NCBI GenBank assembly: GCA_001302245.1
Contig: LGYU01000021.1
Location: 1-64,000 of the forward strand
DNA length: 64,000 nucleotides
Source: Chitinophagaceae bacterium PMP191F
GTDB lineage: Bacteria > Bacteroidota > Bacteroidia > Chitinophagales > Chitinophagaceae
Reading direction: 5' to 3'
Position 1 is the first letter of the stretch; every line of letters starts with the position of its first letter. Under the pieces are notes generated by a model. It was given only the letters and a program-made list of their open reading frames with translations, made no database searches and had not been told where the DNA came from. The translations under genes were made by a program, and so were the position numbers. Of this stretch, positions 38,689 through 49,264 are shown piece by piece.

Positions 38689-40074
38689 ATGTTCAGGCTA
38701 TTCTGCACAGTTATGCTGGCTTTTCTGCTTTTTGCTGCGGGTAGTTGCAGTAAGAAGGGTGCTGCTGTAGATCCTTATCCTGCTGATTCTCTTGGCCGTA
38801 TTAACCGTTGGGTGCTGGACAGCATGCGGAGATACTATTATTGGTCTGACGAAATACCTGCTTTTCCTGATTATTCTTTGCAAACTGACCTGTTCTTTAA
38901 AAGCTTACTTTCATCCAAAGATCGTTTTTCATGGATCACCAATGGCGGTTCGGTTGAAGCTGCTTCCAATTCTTATTTTATCTATGGTTTTCAATATGCA
39001 TTGGTGTCGGTAACCGGTTATAATGGGTATATAGGGGTTGTTACACTGGTCAATACCGGCAGTTCGGCAGATAAAGCTGGTCTGCAGCGGGGTTCCTGTT
39101 TTGTGCAGGTGAACAATGCCGGTATTAATGAGCAGAATAAAAATGAAATCATCCGGCAATTAAAAACCGGTACACAGGTTAGTATAACACCGGCTGTTTA
39201 CAGCAATGGCAATTGGATGACCTCTGCTGCTGTAAAGTTGACCAACCGGTATGCGGGTGAAAATGCAGTTCACGCGGTAAGAAATTTTACAGCAGGCGGC
39301 ATCAGTACGGGCTACCTGTTCTATAATTCTTTTGATGAAAATTATGATGCTGCTTTGTTGCAGGCATTTACCAAATTGCAACAGGCGTCGGTGAAGGAGT
39401 TGATACTGGATTTGCGTTACAATGCCGGCGGCAGTGTAGCTTCCAGTGCTAAACTGGCTGCTATGATTGCTTCCGGAATAACAGCAGATGCCACATGGGT
39501 GATCTTTGAAGGTAACCGGTACGAAGGCAAAAGAGGAAGAAGTCTGCAAACAATGCTGAATACTTCGGGTAATAACGCAGGAAAACAATTTTCGGATCTT
39601 GTAACACGCAGGTTATCGCTGAAACGCGTTTTTATACTTACTACCGCTGCTACCTATTCTGCTGCTGAACTGGTAGTAAATAACCTGAAACCATATATCG
39701 AAGTGATACAGATAGGGGAGAGCACTGCCGGAAAGGATGAAGCTTCTTTTACCATAGAAGATTACCGGGTGCCGAAGCAGGTAATGTGGAAAATACAACC
39801 TACTGTATATAAAGTATTCAATAGCAATAGCCAGGGGGCATATAGCAAGGGCATTAATCCGTTATACCCTGTAAATGAATTGACACAATTGCCGCTTTAT
39901 AATATAGGAACAACTGCAGATCCGTTGGTAAACAAAGCCTTGCAGATTATTTACGGAGTTGATCTGCCGGATAATTTTATTACCCTGCGCAATACATCGT
40001 CTTCATTACCAATACAGCCGGTATATCGTTCGGCAGCAGATGGAAATGGCTTGCAGATGATATTAAAACCATAA
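38689..40074 (+). CDS. S41-family serine protease lipoprotein
   Basis: A 461-residue lipoprotein (lipobox AAGSC, Cys20). After an N-terminal helical part (WVLDSMRRYYYWSDEIP) it has a PDZ-like domain (about 105-170: SSADKAGLQRGSCFVQVN) and a C-terminal-processing peptidase core. The catalytic dyad is Ser324 (TAATYSAAEL) and Lys349 (STAGKDEAS); the 25-residue spacing is the same as in CtpA-type proteases. It likely trims envelope proteins in the periplasm or at the surface. Confidence 0.93.
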   Translation: MFRLFCTVMLAFLLFAAGSCSKKGAAVDPYPADSLGRINRWVLDSMRRYYYWSDEIPAFPDYSLQTDLFFKSLLSSKDRFSWITNGGSVEAASNSYFIYGFQYALVSVTGYNGYIGVVTLVNTGSSADKAGLQRGSCFVQVNNAGINEQNKNEIIRQLKTGTQVSITPAVYSNGNWMTSAAVKLTNRYAGENAVHAVRNFTAGGISTGYLFYNSFDENYDAALLQAFTKLQQASVKELILDLRYNAGGSVASSAKLAAMIASGITADATWVIFEGNRYEGKRGRSLQTMLNTSGNNAGKQFSDLVTRRLSLKRVFILTTAATYSAAELVVNNLKPYIEVIQIGESTAGKDEASFTIEDYRVPKQVMWKIQPTVYKVFNSNSQGAYSKGINPLYPVNELTQLPLYNIGTTADPLVNKALQIIYGVDLPDNFITLRNTSSSLPIQPVYRSAADGNGLQMILKP

Positions 40075-40175
40075 CGTATATCCTAAATGCACATCGGTTT
40101 TAACAAATCATTAAATGCACTGACAGGAGAGCTGCCGAAGAAGCAGAATTTTACTTTTGCTGTAAACCTTAAAGT

Positions 40176-40697
40176 GTGAACAATACCGACAAACTGCATA
40201 AGGTGTTTCATCACATATTTGCCCGTTATAGCGACGGTTTGTATTATTATGTGCTGAAACTGACTGGCAATGAAGATACTGCCAGGGATATTGTGCAGGA
40301 ATGTTTTCTGCGTTTGTGGGAAAATATTGAAACGGTAGATACACATGCAGACCTGTTGCCATTACTGATCACCTATATAAAGAACCTGTTAACAGACGAT
40401 TTCAGGAAAACGGAACGCCGCCGGCAATTCCTGGGCAGGTTAGAAAATGAATTATCTGACAGTGTTACCCCACCTGAGGCCGAACAACAACTGATCCTGC
40501 GCGACAGGCAGCGCCAATTGTCACAATCTCTTGCCTTAATGCCCGGCAAGCGTCAGCAGGTATTTAAACTTGTACGGCAGGAAGGTCTTTCCTATAAAGA
40601 AACTGCTATACAATTGAATATTTCTGTAGCCGATGTAAAAAAACAGATGCGGCTGAGCATGCAGGTATTGCGTAAGATCATGAGCCTGTTTGTTTAA
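40176..40697 (+). CDS. ECF RNA polymerase sigma factor
   Basis: A 173-residue sigma-70 of the FecI-like Bacteroidota type. Region 2 shows DTARDIVQECFLRLWEN, and region 4 shows LSYKETAIQLNISVADVKKQM. The start is GTG. A FecR-type anti-sigma and an STN-type TonB receptor follow, so it most likely drives this locus when the receptor signals. Confidence 0.94.
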   Translation: MNNTDKLHKVFHHIFARYSDGLYYYVLKLTGNEDTARDIVQECFLRLWENIETVDTHADLLPLLITYIKNLLTDDFRKTERRRQFLGRLENELSDSVTPPEAEQQLILRDRQRQLSQSLALMPGKRQQVFKLVRQEGLSYKETAIQLNISVADVKKQMRLSMQVLRKIMSLFV

Positions 40698-40911
40698 TTG
40701 CAGGATTATATTAATCACTTCGTTATTATTCCATTACATGTTTCCGGAGCTGCCATCCATTCACAATAAATTTTTACTGAAGGATGTATTATTGCCGGTA
40801 CTTATTACATCAGCAGAAGGATATACAGTGGCAATATTACCAAACTGTTAACTCAACAAACAGGTGTACCCTTTTGCATTTATCAAACGTGCTTATTATA
40901 TATCACTCACT

Positions 40912-41916
40912 ATGAAATTTGAGTTGTACAAAAAAATGCTGAAAGGAGAAACCTCTTCGGATGAAACCAGGCTGGTGATGCAGTGGCTGGAAGAGGAACC
41001 TGCTTTTTTTGAAAATGCCATGCTTGAAGAAGCCAGGCAGATACAACCACAGCAAATGCCCGACACTACCCGGGAGCAAATGTTACAGTTTTTCCGGCAG
41101 CAGGGCATAGGTAAAGTTCAACCTGAAAAAGTAACACGGGTAATCGCTATACGACGCATGTACAGATGGGCTGCAGTTGCTGCCATATTGGTAGCTGCGT
41201 GTACCGGATGGTGGTGGCTGCAGCAAGCGGGTAAAAAAACATTATCTGCCGCCTGGAGAGAGATACACAATAACCAACCGTCGGTAATGGCCATTATCCT
41301 GCCCGATAGCTCAAAGGTTTGGTTGAACGCGTATGCCACTGTGCGTTATCATGAAGATTTTAACGGCTATGCCGAACGTACAGTAAAACTGACCGGAGAA
41401 GCGTATTTCAAGGTAGCACATGATACCATACATCCTTTTGTAGTGCAAACAGAGAATCTGCAGACGAGGGTACTGGGCACAGAGTTCAATGTAGAGGCTT
41501 ATCCCGGTGAGCAATTGATAAAAGTTTGTTTGCAGAAAGGAAAGGTACAGGTAAACTGTATAGACACTATTCATCCGCGTATCACTAATGGAAAAGTTCT
41601 GTTGCCGGGACAGATGGCAACTTTTTACAAAAAGAATGCACTGATCACAATTAAACAGACTTCCATTGCCATGCCGGAAGCCTGGATTGAAGATGCGCTG
41701 GTATTGAACGACGTGGCGTTGCCGGATGCCCTCAACAGGATATCATTAAAATACAATCAGCAGATCGTATTCAACCCGTTGCAGGCCGCGAAGTACAAAC
41801 ATGTAACAGCAAGTTTTAAAAATATGGATCTTTCACAGGTGTTGTCGCAATTAGGATTTACCTGCAATTTTTCAGTTAAAAAAATACAGAATACTTATCG
41901 CATTGATTTGCGTTAA
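40912..41916 (+). CDS. FecR-family anti-sigma factor
   Basis: A 334-residue inner-membrane protein from the ATG at 40912; the frame extends to 40864 without added likeness. It has a cytoplasmic sigma-binding part (about 1-80), a membrane segment (AAVAAILVAACTGWWWL), a FecR domain (about 110-230: LPDSSKVWLNAYATVRY; VLGTEFNVEAY) and a C-terminal DUF4974 domain (ALPDALNRISLKYNQQIVF). It should hold the preceding sigma factor and pass on the signal from the TonB receptor's N-terminal domain. Confidence 0.94.
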   Translation: MKFELYKKMLKGETSSDETRLVMQWLEEEPAFFENAMLEEARQIQPQQMPDTTREQMLQFFRQQGIGKVQPEKVTRVIAIRRMYRWAAVAAILVAACTGWWWLQQAGKKTLSAAWREIHNNQPSVMAIILPDSSKVWLNAYATVRYHEDFNGYAERTVKLTGEAYFKVAHDTIHPFVVQTENLQTRVLGTEFNVEAYPGEQLIKVCLQKGKVQVNCIDTIHPRITNGKVLLPGQMATFYKKNALITIKQTSIAMPEAWIEDALVLNDVALPDALNRISLKYNQQIVFNPLQAAKYKHVTASFKNMDLSQVLSQLGFTCNFSVKKIQNTYRIDLR

Positions 41917-42002
41917 AGAAAAACATCTTTTACATACAGGAACTGTTGCCATGTAAGCCGGTTCAATCATCATTAACAAATAATACAATCAAGTAACGAG
42001 GT

Positions 42003-45000
42003 ATGAAAGTACAATTACCCGACTGGTTATCTATTGCTGCAAAACGTCAACTGCTCTGGATTGCTATCGTCTTCATTCAATGGCCGCAGTGTGTACATGC
42101 ACAGGAACAGAAAGCAGTGATTACGTATGAAACAGGCACCGTAAAAGCCGGTGTGGTATTACAGGCTATAGAAAAACAAACAGGCTATACACTTACGTAC
42201 AATGCGGACGAACTGAACAATGTGGTTATTAGAAAAGTAAGCTGGAAAAATGTAGCCATACAGGATGCGCTGAATGAATTACAACAGGAATATGGCATTC
42301 AGCATATTGTGAACGGTACTAATATAGCATTAAAGATAACTCCCAAAAAAACACCTGTACAGAAATCCGCACCAAAACCGGGTATCATTTCCGGAAAGGT
42401 GGTAGACGAAGAGAACGGTGATCCATTGGCCGGTGCCACCATTAGTATTAATAAAGTAAGCACTACCAGTAATATTGATGGAGGATTTACGGTAAGTCTG
42501 CCCAAAGGTATTTATAGCGCTACCGTCAGTTCTGTAGGCTATAGCGCTAAAAACATTACGGGTATCGAGATAAAAGAAAACGAGTTATTTGAAATGAACC
42601 TTACCCTGAAAAGAGAAAAAGGACAATTGCAGGGCGTAGTGGTTACAGCCAGCGCCCGTAAGGAAAGTGTAGCATCATTGTATACAAGACAAAAAAATAG
42701 TCCGTCAATAGGAGATGGGATCAGTGCAGAGCAGATAGGCCGTACACCCGATAAAAACATTGGGGAGTCGCTGAAACGCATCAGTGGTTTATCTACACTC
42801 GATAATCGTTTTGTGGTGGTCAGGGGGTTGAGTGAACGTTACAACCAGGCCTTGCTGAACGGACAACAGATGCCCAGTACAGAGCTGAACCGCAAACAGT
42901 TCTCGTTTGATATCATTCCTTCCAATATTGTAGACAATATTGTAGTGGCCAAAACACTTACACCGGATATGAGTGCTGAGTTTGGCGGCGGCCTGGTACA
43001 GATCGAAACGAAAAATGTACCTTCTGAAAACTTCCTGAGTTTCATAGCCGGGGGCAGCATTAATGATAATACGAATGGTGAAGATATGCTGTTCTTAAAA
43101 AGGAACAATAGCGACGCTTACCTGGGTGCTTACGCTTCGCATCGTTACCTGTATGGGAGAAAAGACTGGAATAGCTTAAAAGAGATCAGGGAGTTTAAAG
43201 ATTTTAATAAGGACAATGCGGTGTTGAATAACAACTGGCAGCCTTATTATTATCGTGCTGTCCCTTCACAGAACTATCAGTTATCACTGGGGCATATTTT
43301 TAACCTCAATAACCGCCAGCAACAGAAACTGGGTGTCATTGCTTCGCTGAGTTACAGAAATACACAGACTGTGCAGGGCATCACTTCCGAACGATTTGGT
43401 TTTGACAGTCCGGATGAAACAGTGGATAATTATCTGCGCGGTAAGCAATATGCTTTTATCACCAATATTGGCGGTGTGGTAGGCATTGGTTATACCACGC
43501 AAAAAAATAAACTGAGTTGGCAGAATGTATTTACACGTTTGCTGGATGAACAGATGAATTTCGGCCGGGGAAAACATGTGGCACTGGATGAGAACAGCCG
43601 GGCAATGATAGAAAAGGTACAGCAGACAGGTTTATGGCAAAGCCAGTTGAAAGGCGAACACCTGATAGGTAGTAAAGGTGTTAAGTTTAACTGGATCGGT
43701 AATTACACCTGGGTAAAAAGGGAACGTCCTGACAATCATATTGCATTATGGAAAACCGTACCCGATACTTTCAGTTTGCCACACAACGACTTTACCGTGA
43801 TGAATGTATATCCTGAAGGGCTGAGCTCCGGTGTGCTGAGAATGTATACCAATGCAGAAGAAAAGAATTATAGCTGGGATGCCAACGTTCAGGTGCCATT
43901 CAACATTGGCGAAACCAGGAATACGTTTAAGGCAGGGTACGCAGGGTGGAATAAAGACCGTAGTTTTTATGTGGCTATGATTGGCGACCTGCCGGGTTCT
44001 ACAGCTTATTATCCTTCTTTACCTGTGTTGTTCTCGCCTGAAGATGGCGGTGGAAAGAACATAGTGTCGGGTTTTGGAGATGATTACAAACGCAAGGCTG
44101 CCCTGCATGCTGTATATGGAATGTTCGATAACAGGATCGGTAAATTAAGACTGGTGTGGGGACTGCGTGCAGAGTATTTCAACATGAACAAAGCCAACCA
44201 GGCGCTGGATGCTATTATCGAAAGTATCAGTCAATCGAACAATAACAACAATCTTGATTTCAGCCTGATCTATAACCGCGAGAAGAACTGGAAATTGTTT
44301 CCTTCAGCCAACCTGATCTATAGTGTAACACCGCGCATCAATGTGCGTGCTGCGTATGCCAAAAGTATTATACGTCCCGATCTGCGTGAAATGGCTTACT
44401 TCAGGGAATATGATTTTGAACTGGGGGGTATGTACAGTGCAGACTTTTTACGCTCAACCATGCTGGATAATTATGATGTACGGTTTGAATGGTTCCCGGG
44501 TGCAGGAGAGGTGGTATCAGCATCTTTCTTTTACAAGAACGTGAAGTATCCTATGGAGATCTACAAATATGCATCACAGAATATTTACCAGTTGCGCAAC
44601 AATTTCAAAAGTAGCAATTATGGTGTAGAGCTGGAAGTCCGCAAATCGCTTTCGTTTATACCTATACCTATTATCAGGAACCTTACCATATACGGTAACC
44701 TGACCGCGCTGAACAGTAAAGTAACGCCGATGAATGAAAATGCCAATCATATTGAAAACAACAAAGTAATACCACAACAGGTGATCGGCAAGGAAGAAAA
44801 GCGGCCGTTGATGGGACAAAGCAATTATGTTGGTAATGCGGGTTTGTATTATGATGACAGGTTGTTGCATATCAGTCTCAATTACAATGCAGTGTCTAAC
44901 CGCATGGTAGTATATGAGCAGGATGCGGTACACTCACAATACGAAAAGCCAATCCGCTCGCTGGATGCACAGATCGCCGTACGTTTTATGCACCAGCAGG

Positions 45001-45206
45001 CGGAGATAAAACTGAATCTCAGCAATCTTTTGAATGAAAGCAGCATCATTTACCTGAACAGGGGTAAAACAACAGAGGAAGATACACAGGCCATGAGCGG
45101 CAGCTATTCAAACAATTTTCTGCTGTACCAGAAATATGACCGGTTGATACAGCGCCTTACACCGGGTCGTACGTTCGGGTTAAGTATCAGCTATACGTTC
45201 AGGTAA
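42003..45206 (+). CDS. TonB-dependent receptor with STN signalling domain
   Basis: A 1067-residue outer membrane receptor. Order: signal peptide (to VHAQ), STN domain (about 45-105: AGVVLQAIEKQTGYTLTY), CarboxypepD_reg-like domain (about 125-205: GKVVDEENGDPLAGATI), plug (about 215-325) and a 22-strand barrel ending in YTFR. The STN domain contacts FecR, so this is a transducing receptor. No SusD gene follows, so it is not a usual SusC/D pair. The substrate is unknown. Confidence 0.95.
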   Translation: MKVQLPDWLSIAAKRQLLWIAIVFIQWPQCVHAQEQKAVITYETGTVKAGVVLQAIEKQTGYTLTYNADELNNVVIRKVSWKNVAIQDALNELQQEYGIQHIVNGTNIALKITPKKTPVQKSAPKPGIISGKVVDEENGDPLAGATISINKVSTTSNIDGGFTVSLPKGIYSATVSSVGYSAKNITGIEIKENELFEMNLTLKREKGQLQGVVVTASARKESVASLYTRQKNSPSIGDGISAEQIGRTPDKNIGESLKRISGLSTLDNRFVVVRGLSERYNQALLNGQQMPSTELNRKQFSFDIIPSNIVDNIVVAKTLTPDMSAEFGGGLVQIETKNVPSENFLSFIAGGSINDNTNGEDMLFLKRNNSDAYLGAYASHRYLYGRKDWNSLKEIREFKDFNKDNAVLNNNWQPYYYRAVPSQNYQLSLGHIFNLNNRQQQKLGVIASLSYRNTQTVQGITSERFGFDSPDETVDNYLRGKQYAFITNIGGVVGIGYTTQKNKLSWQNVFTRLLDEQMNFGRGKHVALDENSRAMIEKVQQTGLWQSQLKGEHLIGSKGVKFNWIGNYTWVKRERPDNHIALWKTVPDTFSLPHNDFTVMNVYPEGLSSGVLRMYTNAEEKNYSWDANVQVPFNIGETRNTFKAGYAGWNKDRSFYVAMIGDLPGSTAYYPSLPVLFSPEDGGGKNIVSGFGDDYKRKAALHAVYGMFDNRIGKLRLVWGLRAEYFNMNKANQALDAIIESISQSNNNNNLDFSLIYNREKNWKLFPSANLIYSVTPRINVRAAYAKSIIRPDLREMAYFREYDFELGGMYSADFLRSTMLDNYDVRFEWFPGAGEVVSASFFYKNVKYPMEIYKYASQNIYQLRNNFKSSNYGVELEVRKSLSFIPIPIIRNLTIYGNLTALNSKVTPMNENANHIENNKVIPQQVIGKEEKRPLMGQSNYVGNAGLYYDDRLLHISLNYNAVSNRMVVYEQDAVHSQYEKPIRSLDAQIAVRFMHQQAEIKLNLSNLLNESSIIYLNRGKTTEEDTQAMSGSYSNNFLLYQKYDRLIQRLTPGRTFGLSISYTFR

Positions 45207-45430
45207 GAAGTTGCTGTTCATGTACCCATAAAAACAAAACACCACAACACAGAAACATTGTCGGTAATGATACCGGGAACTGAAATGGTTTAATGGAGAG
45301 TGATTGCGTATGGGAAGAAGCATAATTTTTGTAAAGACGGCTTTTTCTGAATAGAAAATACAACAGGATACTGCTACAGGTTGCCACAGATGCGGGTATT
45401 TTCTATCACCATAAACATTAAACTAAGACT

Positions 45431-46888
45431 ATGAAACAGAGAAAGATCATTCTGGGAGCGCTTTCTGTAGTGACCGCTACAGTAGTTGGGCTGGTAGCCT
45501 GTAAAAAAGGTTTTAATGACAAAGCAGACCGTTCTTTGTCAGCTGGTATCACTGCTACCTGCAGCACACCTGGTAGCTGTGGCGACAGTACTATTACCGG
45601 CGTAATTACATCTGACATTTACCTGCAAAGCTGTAAAGAGTACCATCTGAACGGCCTGGTATATGTGGCAAACGGAGCTAAGATCATTATTGAAGCAGGT
45701 ACACGCATTGAAGGTAATGCAGGTACAGCCGGTACACCCGGAACTCCCGGTGGCGGCCTTGTTATTACACGCGGATCACAGATCATTGCCGACGGAACTG
45801 AAACTTGTCCCATCGTATTCACTTCTTACCGTTGGGATGGTGCACCTCAGTCTGGTGACTGGGCTGGTGTGGTTATTTTAGGAAATGCACCGGTTAACAA
45901 AACCAACCCGCTGATTGAAGGTATTCCTGACAACCCACCTGCCGATGCACATTATGGTGGTAACAATTGCAACGACACTTCAGGTATCCTGCGTTATGTA
46001 CGTATTGAGTATGCAGGTTATGAACTGAGCCCCAACAACGAGATCAATGGTCTTACATTTGGTGGTGTAGGTTGCGGTACAGTAGTTGAGCACGTAGAAG
46101 TGTTCAAATCAAGAGACGATGCATTCGAATTTTTCGGTGGTACAGTAAACTGTAAATGGCTGGTTGCTGTAGATGCCCTGGATGACATGTTTGATACTGA
46201 CTTTGGTTATGTAGGACATATCCAGTTTGCACTGGGACTGTCTGACCTTACCCGTGCTGACATCAGCCAGTCAAATGGTATTGAGTCTGATAACGACGGA
46301 ACCGGTTCAAACGACAATCCTCAGACCTATCCCCAGATCTCTAACATGACCATCATTGGCCCCGGTTGCTCACTGGCATCATCTACTATGCCTCCTGCCA
46401 ATGGAACTTACGGAAGAGCTGCGCATCTTAGAAGAAACACTGGTTTCTGCATCTCTAACTCTATTTTCATGGGCTTCAAATGGAGCATTTCTATTGATGG
46501 AGCAGCTTCTCAGAACAAATTGTTTGTAAGCGGCGTATCCAGCTTCCGCAACAACCTGGTACATGCCTGCGATACTGCTTACAAAAGAGAGAACCCTGCT
46601 TCAGGCGTATGGACTACCGATGCTTTGGCATGGGGTAACAAACAGTATATCACTCCAGGTGCTAATGACAGCATCCTGTTACTGGATCCTTATGATCGTC
46701 TGACCCAGGATTTTGCACTGCCAAGAACCAATTCTCCTGCTAAGAACTCTGTGTTCTACTCAGGTTGTTTTGATGGTGGCTGCTGCAGCTTCAGCTTTAC
46801 CAGCGTAGACTTTAAAGGTGCGTTTGGTACTACAAACTGGGCCCAGGACATCAACTACGGTGGTTGGGTAAGATACTATGCAGATTAA
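45431..46888 (+). CDS. Lipoprotein with parallel beta-helix fold
   Basis: A 485-residue lipoprotein (lipobox GLVAC, Cys24). Its body is of the beta-helix type: GLVYVANGAKIIIEAGTRI, then DWAGVVILGNAPV, VEHVEVFKSRDDAFEFFGG, and NTGFCISNSIFMGF. Many Cys residues may form disulfides. It sits right after the receptor, in the place where SusD usually is, and may be the surface binding partner of the receptor. Beta-helix enzymes such as lyases are the alternative, but no catalytic set is evident. Confidence 0.85.
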   Translation: MKQRKIILGALSVVTATVVGLVACKKGFNDKADRSLSAGITATCSTPGSCGDSTITGVITSDIYLQSCKEYHLNGLVYVANGAKIIIEAGTRIEGNAGTAGTPGTPGGGLVITRGSQIIADGTETCPIVFTSYRWDGAPQSGDWAGVVILGNAPVNKTNPLIEGIPDNPPADAHYGGNNCNDTSGILRYVRIEYAGYELSPNNEINGLTFGGVGCGTVVEHVEVFKSRDDAFEFFGGTVNCKWLVAVDALDDMFDTDFGYVGHIQFALGLSDLTRADISQSNGIESDNDGTGSNDNPQTYPQISNMTIIGPGCSLASSTMPPANGTYGRAAHLRRNTGFCISNSIFMGFKWSISIDGAASQNKLFVSGVSSFRNNLVHACDTAYKRENPASGVWTTDALAWGNKQYITPGANDSILLLDPYDRLTQDFALPRTNSPAKNSVFYSGCFDGGCCSFSFTSVDFKGAFGTTNWAQDINYGGWVRYYAD

Positions 46889-46955
46889 TCCTTATCGTTT
46901 TACAGGTAAATGGATACAACCGTATCCATTTACCATTTTTAAAAATTACATGTTC

Positions 46956-47759
46956 ATGCAAAAAAGAAATTTGTTTTACCTGTTATTGGTGTTCACATTT
47001 ATCATCAGTTGTACAAAAGAAAAAACTGTAGAAAGCTACGATTACGGCAGGGTGTCTGTTGCCTATAAGAATTTTGCCAGTGCCCCTGATGTAAAGATCG
47101 AATTGAACAATATGGTACTGGGTACATTAAAAGCAGGCAGTCCCCGTCCGCTGGAAAGTATGTTTGTGCGTGAAGAAAAACCCATTACACTTCGCATTAA
47201 GAAGTTGTCAACAGATTCAATACTGCTCGATACCACCTTTTTACCTGCTCACGAAAATAACTTTACCCTGTTCATTACAGAACTGCTGAATCTTGCTACT
47301 TTTTATACACCCCTGAACTCGTCAGTAAGTCTTGATTCAAACAGGTTCCAGTTGCTGAACAACGTCCGCATACAGGGAGTGCAACGAAAAGTGAATTTCA
47401 GGTTTTTTGCACCCCTCAATACCACGCTTACAGCTTTTGAAGAATTGCCTTATGAATTAAAAAATGTGGAATTTGGTCAACTAAGTACGGCTATTGACGT
47501 TCCCAAATCCAGGTATCCGGCGGGTCAGTCACAGACTTTCCGAAGGCCCTTGTACATAAAAGTGTATGATGCAGTGACAGATACTTTGCTGGTTGACCTC
47601 AGAACCGGTACTGCCAATGGCACTTACGGCAGGGTTTTATCGTCGGGTACATTTACTTCGGCATCTAGTGGTGGTGCATTTAAAATAGTGAATATGAGCA
47701 CAGTACAGGCAAGCGGCCCCGCTGCTTATGTTGATCCGCTCACTATTTACGACATGTAA
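46956..47759 (+). CDS. Lipoprotein, DUF4397-like
   Basis: A 267-residue lipoprotein from the Met at 46956 (46950 also possible); lipobox FIISC. Two repeated Ig-like halves are likely: VSVAYKNFASAPDVKIELNN fits the DUF4397 start (short beta strands, small ligand-like domain). The frame extends left to 46878, overlapping the previous gene by a few codons, but without signal logic. It is probably co-expressed with the beta-helix lipoprotein. Confidence 0.75.
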   Translation: MQKRNLFYLLLVFTFIISCTKEKTVESYDYGRVSVAYKNFASAPDVKIELNNMVLGTLKAGSPRPLESMFVREEKPITLRIKKLSTDSILLDTTFLPAHENNFTLFITELLNLATFYTPLNSSVSLDSNRFQLLNNVRIQGVQRKVNFRFFAPLNTTLTAFEELPYELKNVEFGQLSTAIDVPKSRYPAGQSQTFRRPLYIKVYDAVTDTLLVDLRTGTANGTYGRVLSSGTFTSASSGGAFKIVNMSTVQASGPAAYVDPLTIYDM

Positions 47760-47840
47760 CCAAATTGCTATTTCAGGCGGGTGGTGCTGGCATACAAATG
47801 GAATTAGTGTTAACTTTAGAAGAGCAAAAAAACAGTGAAC

Positions 47841-48626
47841 ATGCAAAAGTTATTATTAGGATGGCTGTTGTGTATGTTTGCGACACCTGCAGGCACCGGA
47901 ACAGCGTTACCACCAGAAAGGGCCTTTCATGCCGGTGAAACAGTAAGTTACACCGTTTATTATACGGTAGCCGGATTGTATGTAAATGCCGGCACAGCCA
48001 CTTTTACCACACAGCTTGCCCAACTGCAGAACAAGCCCGTTTTTCACCTGAAAGGTGAAGGCAATTCAAACAGCAAATACGACTGGATATTTAAAGTGCG
48101 CGATAAATATGAAAGTTTTGTTGACACGGTAAACCTGCAGCCGCTACAGTTTGTGCGCAATATCCAGGAAGGTTCTTACAAAAAATATGAGAACGTAAGT
48201 TTTAACCATACCACCGGTACCGCTATCACCAACGATGGCGTGTTCAAGGTGCCACATGGTGTACAGGATGTGATCAGTATGGTGTACTCAATGCGGAATA
48301 CTGATTTTAACAGCTATAAGGTAGGAGACACCATACCTTTCAATATGTTCCTGGACAACGAGGTATATCACCTGTATATCCGCTATACCGGAAAAGAGAA
48401 CGTAAAGACCAAATATGGCAAATTCAAAGCACTCAAATTAAAGCCCCTGTTGTTAAAGGGCTCATTGTTCCAGGGCGGAGAAGAAATGGATGTATGGGTG
48501 AGCGATGATGCCAACCATATTCCGTTGAGGATACAAACACCTATATCAGTAGGAAAAATAAAGGTGGACATGATGTATCACCGCAACCTGCGGCATCCGT
48601 TAAGCAGTTTTATTGACCTGGATTAA
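47841..48626 (+). CDS. DUF3108 secreted protein
   Basis: A 261-residue protein with a signal peptide and the DUF3108 pattern (FHAGETVSYTVYYTVAGLYV; AGTATF; VRDKYESFVD; DVISMVYSMRN; VWVSDDANHIPLRI). The family is predicted to be periplasmic and of unknown role. I prefer ATG 47841 to GTG 47835. Same strand and close spacing as its neighbours. Confidence 0.88.
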   Translation: MQKLLLGWLLCMFATPAGTGTALPPERAFHAGETVSYTVYYTVAGLYVNAGTATFTTQLAQLQNKPVFHLKGEGNSNSKYDWIFKVRDKYESFVDTVNLQPLQFVRNIQEGSYKKYENVSFNHTTGTAITNDGVFKVPHGVQDVISMVYSMRNTDFNSYKVGDTIPFNMFLDNEVYHLYIRYTGKENVKTKYGKFKALKLKPLLLKGSLFQGGEEMDVWVSDDANHIPLRIQTPISVGKIKVDMMYHRNLRHPLSSFIDLD

Positions 48627-48646
48627 GGCAGTACTTTACAGAGGTT

Positions 48647-48946
48647 ATGAAACGCTATCTTATCGACCTGATCAACTGGTTTCGTGGCAAAGAAAAAAAA
48701 GCCACCTGGCACATTGCTGCATCCTCTCCCGATCCGGACTTGCTGGCCGTAGCCGCGTACGAGATCAAAAAACATTTCCTGCTGTACAATCAACCTTACT
48801 GTGTATCGGTAGTACATGACGATGCCTGGGAACTGATCGATTTCTGGCGCAACAATGGCTGTCGCATCTGCCTGGAAGCTGACAATACCGGCGAACTGCT
48901 CTATATTATCTACACCCTTCCGCAACAGCAGAATCAACCTTCCTGA
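48647..48946 (+). CDS. Small hypothetical cytosolic protein
   Basis: A 99-residue protein with no signal peptide, starting 20 bases after the DUF3108 gene. Segments such as LAVAAYEIKKHFLL and DDAWELIDFWRNNGCRI suggest an alpha/beta fold. No family recognised. Confidence 0.6.
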   Translation: MKRYLIDLINWFRGKEKKATWHIAASSPDPDLLAVAAYEIKKHFLLYNQPYCVSVVHDDAWELIDFWRNNGCRICLEADNTGELLYIIYTLPQQQNQPS

Positions 48947-49264
48947 TCTGTATTCTACCGGTGCTGTTGACTCATTTTCCGAACATGAAAAATTGATGAA
49001 AGGTAATGTGTATTTCCCTGTAAGTGCATAACGTTGCAAATAGATATCAATGAGCAACATGCTACAGATTGCTGAATGCTGCACATCCCTTGCTTTCATT
49101 GTTTTCTGTTAATCACTATTTCATACAACCAGCCAGGCTGCTTAAAAATGGCATTGTACCGACCGCCGGCAGCCTTATTACAACGGACACAATTTTGTAA
49201 TTGCCCGATACAAGGCATTTTGCCTGAATTGACCGGGCTTCTATAATTCTAAACAGTCTAAAAG
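48947..49264. other. Gap upstream of the metalloprotease gene
   Basis: No gene visible; it presumably holds the metalloprotease promoter, but I found no clear boxes. Confidence 0.4.

Noticed and set aside
42003-45206. SusC/SusD pair
   Set aside because: No SusD-like gene follows; the next gene is a beta-helix lipoprotein.
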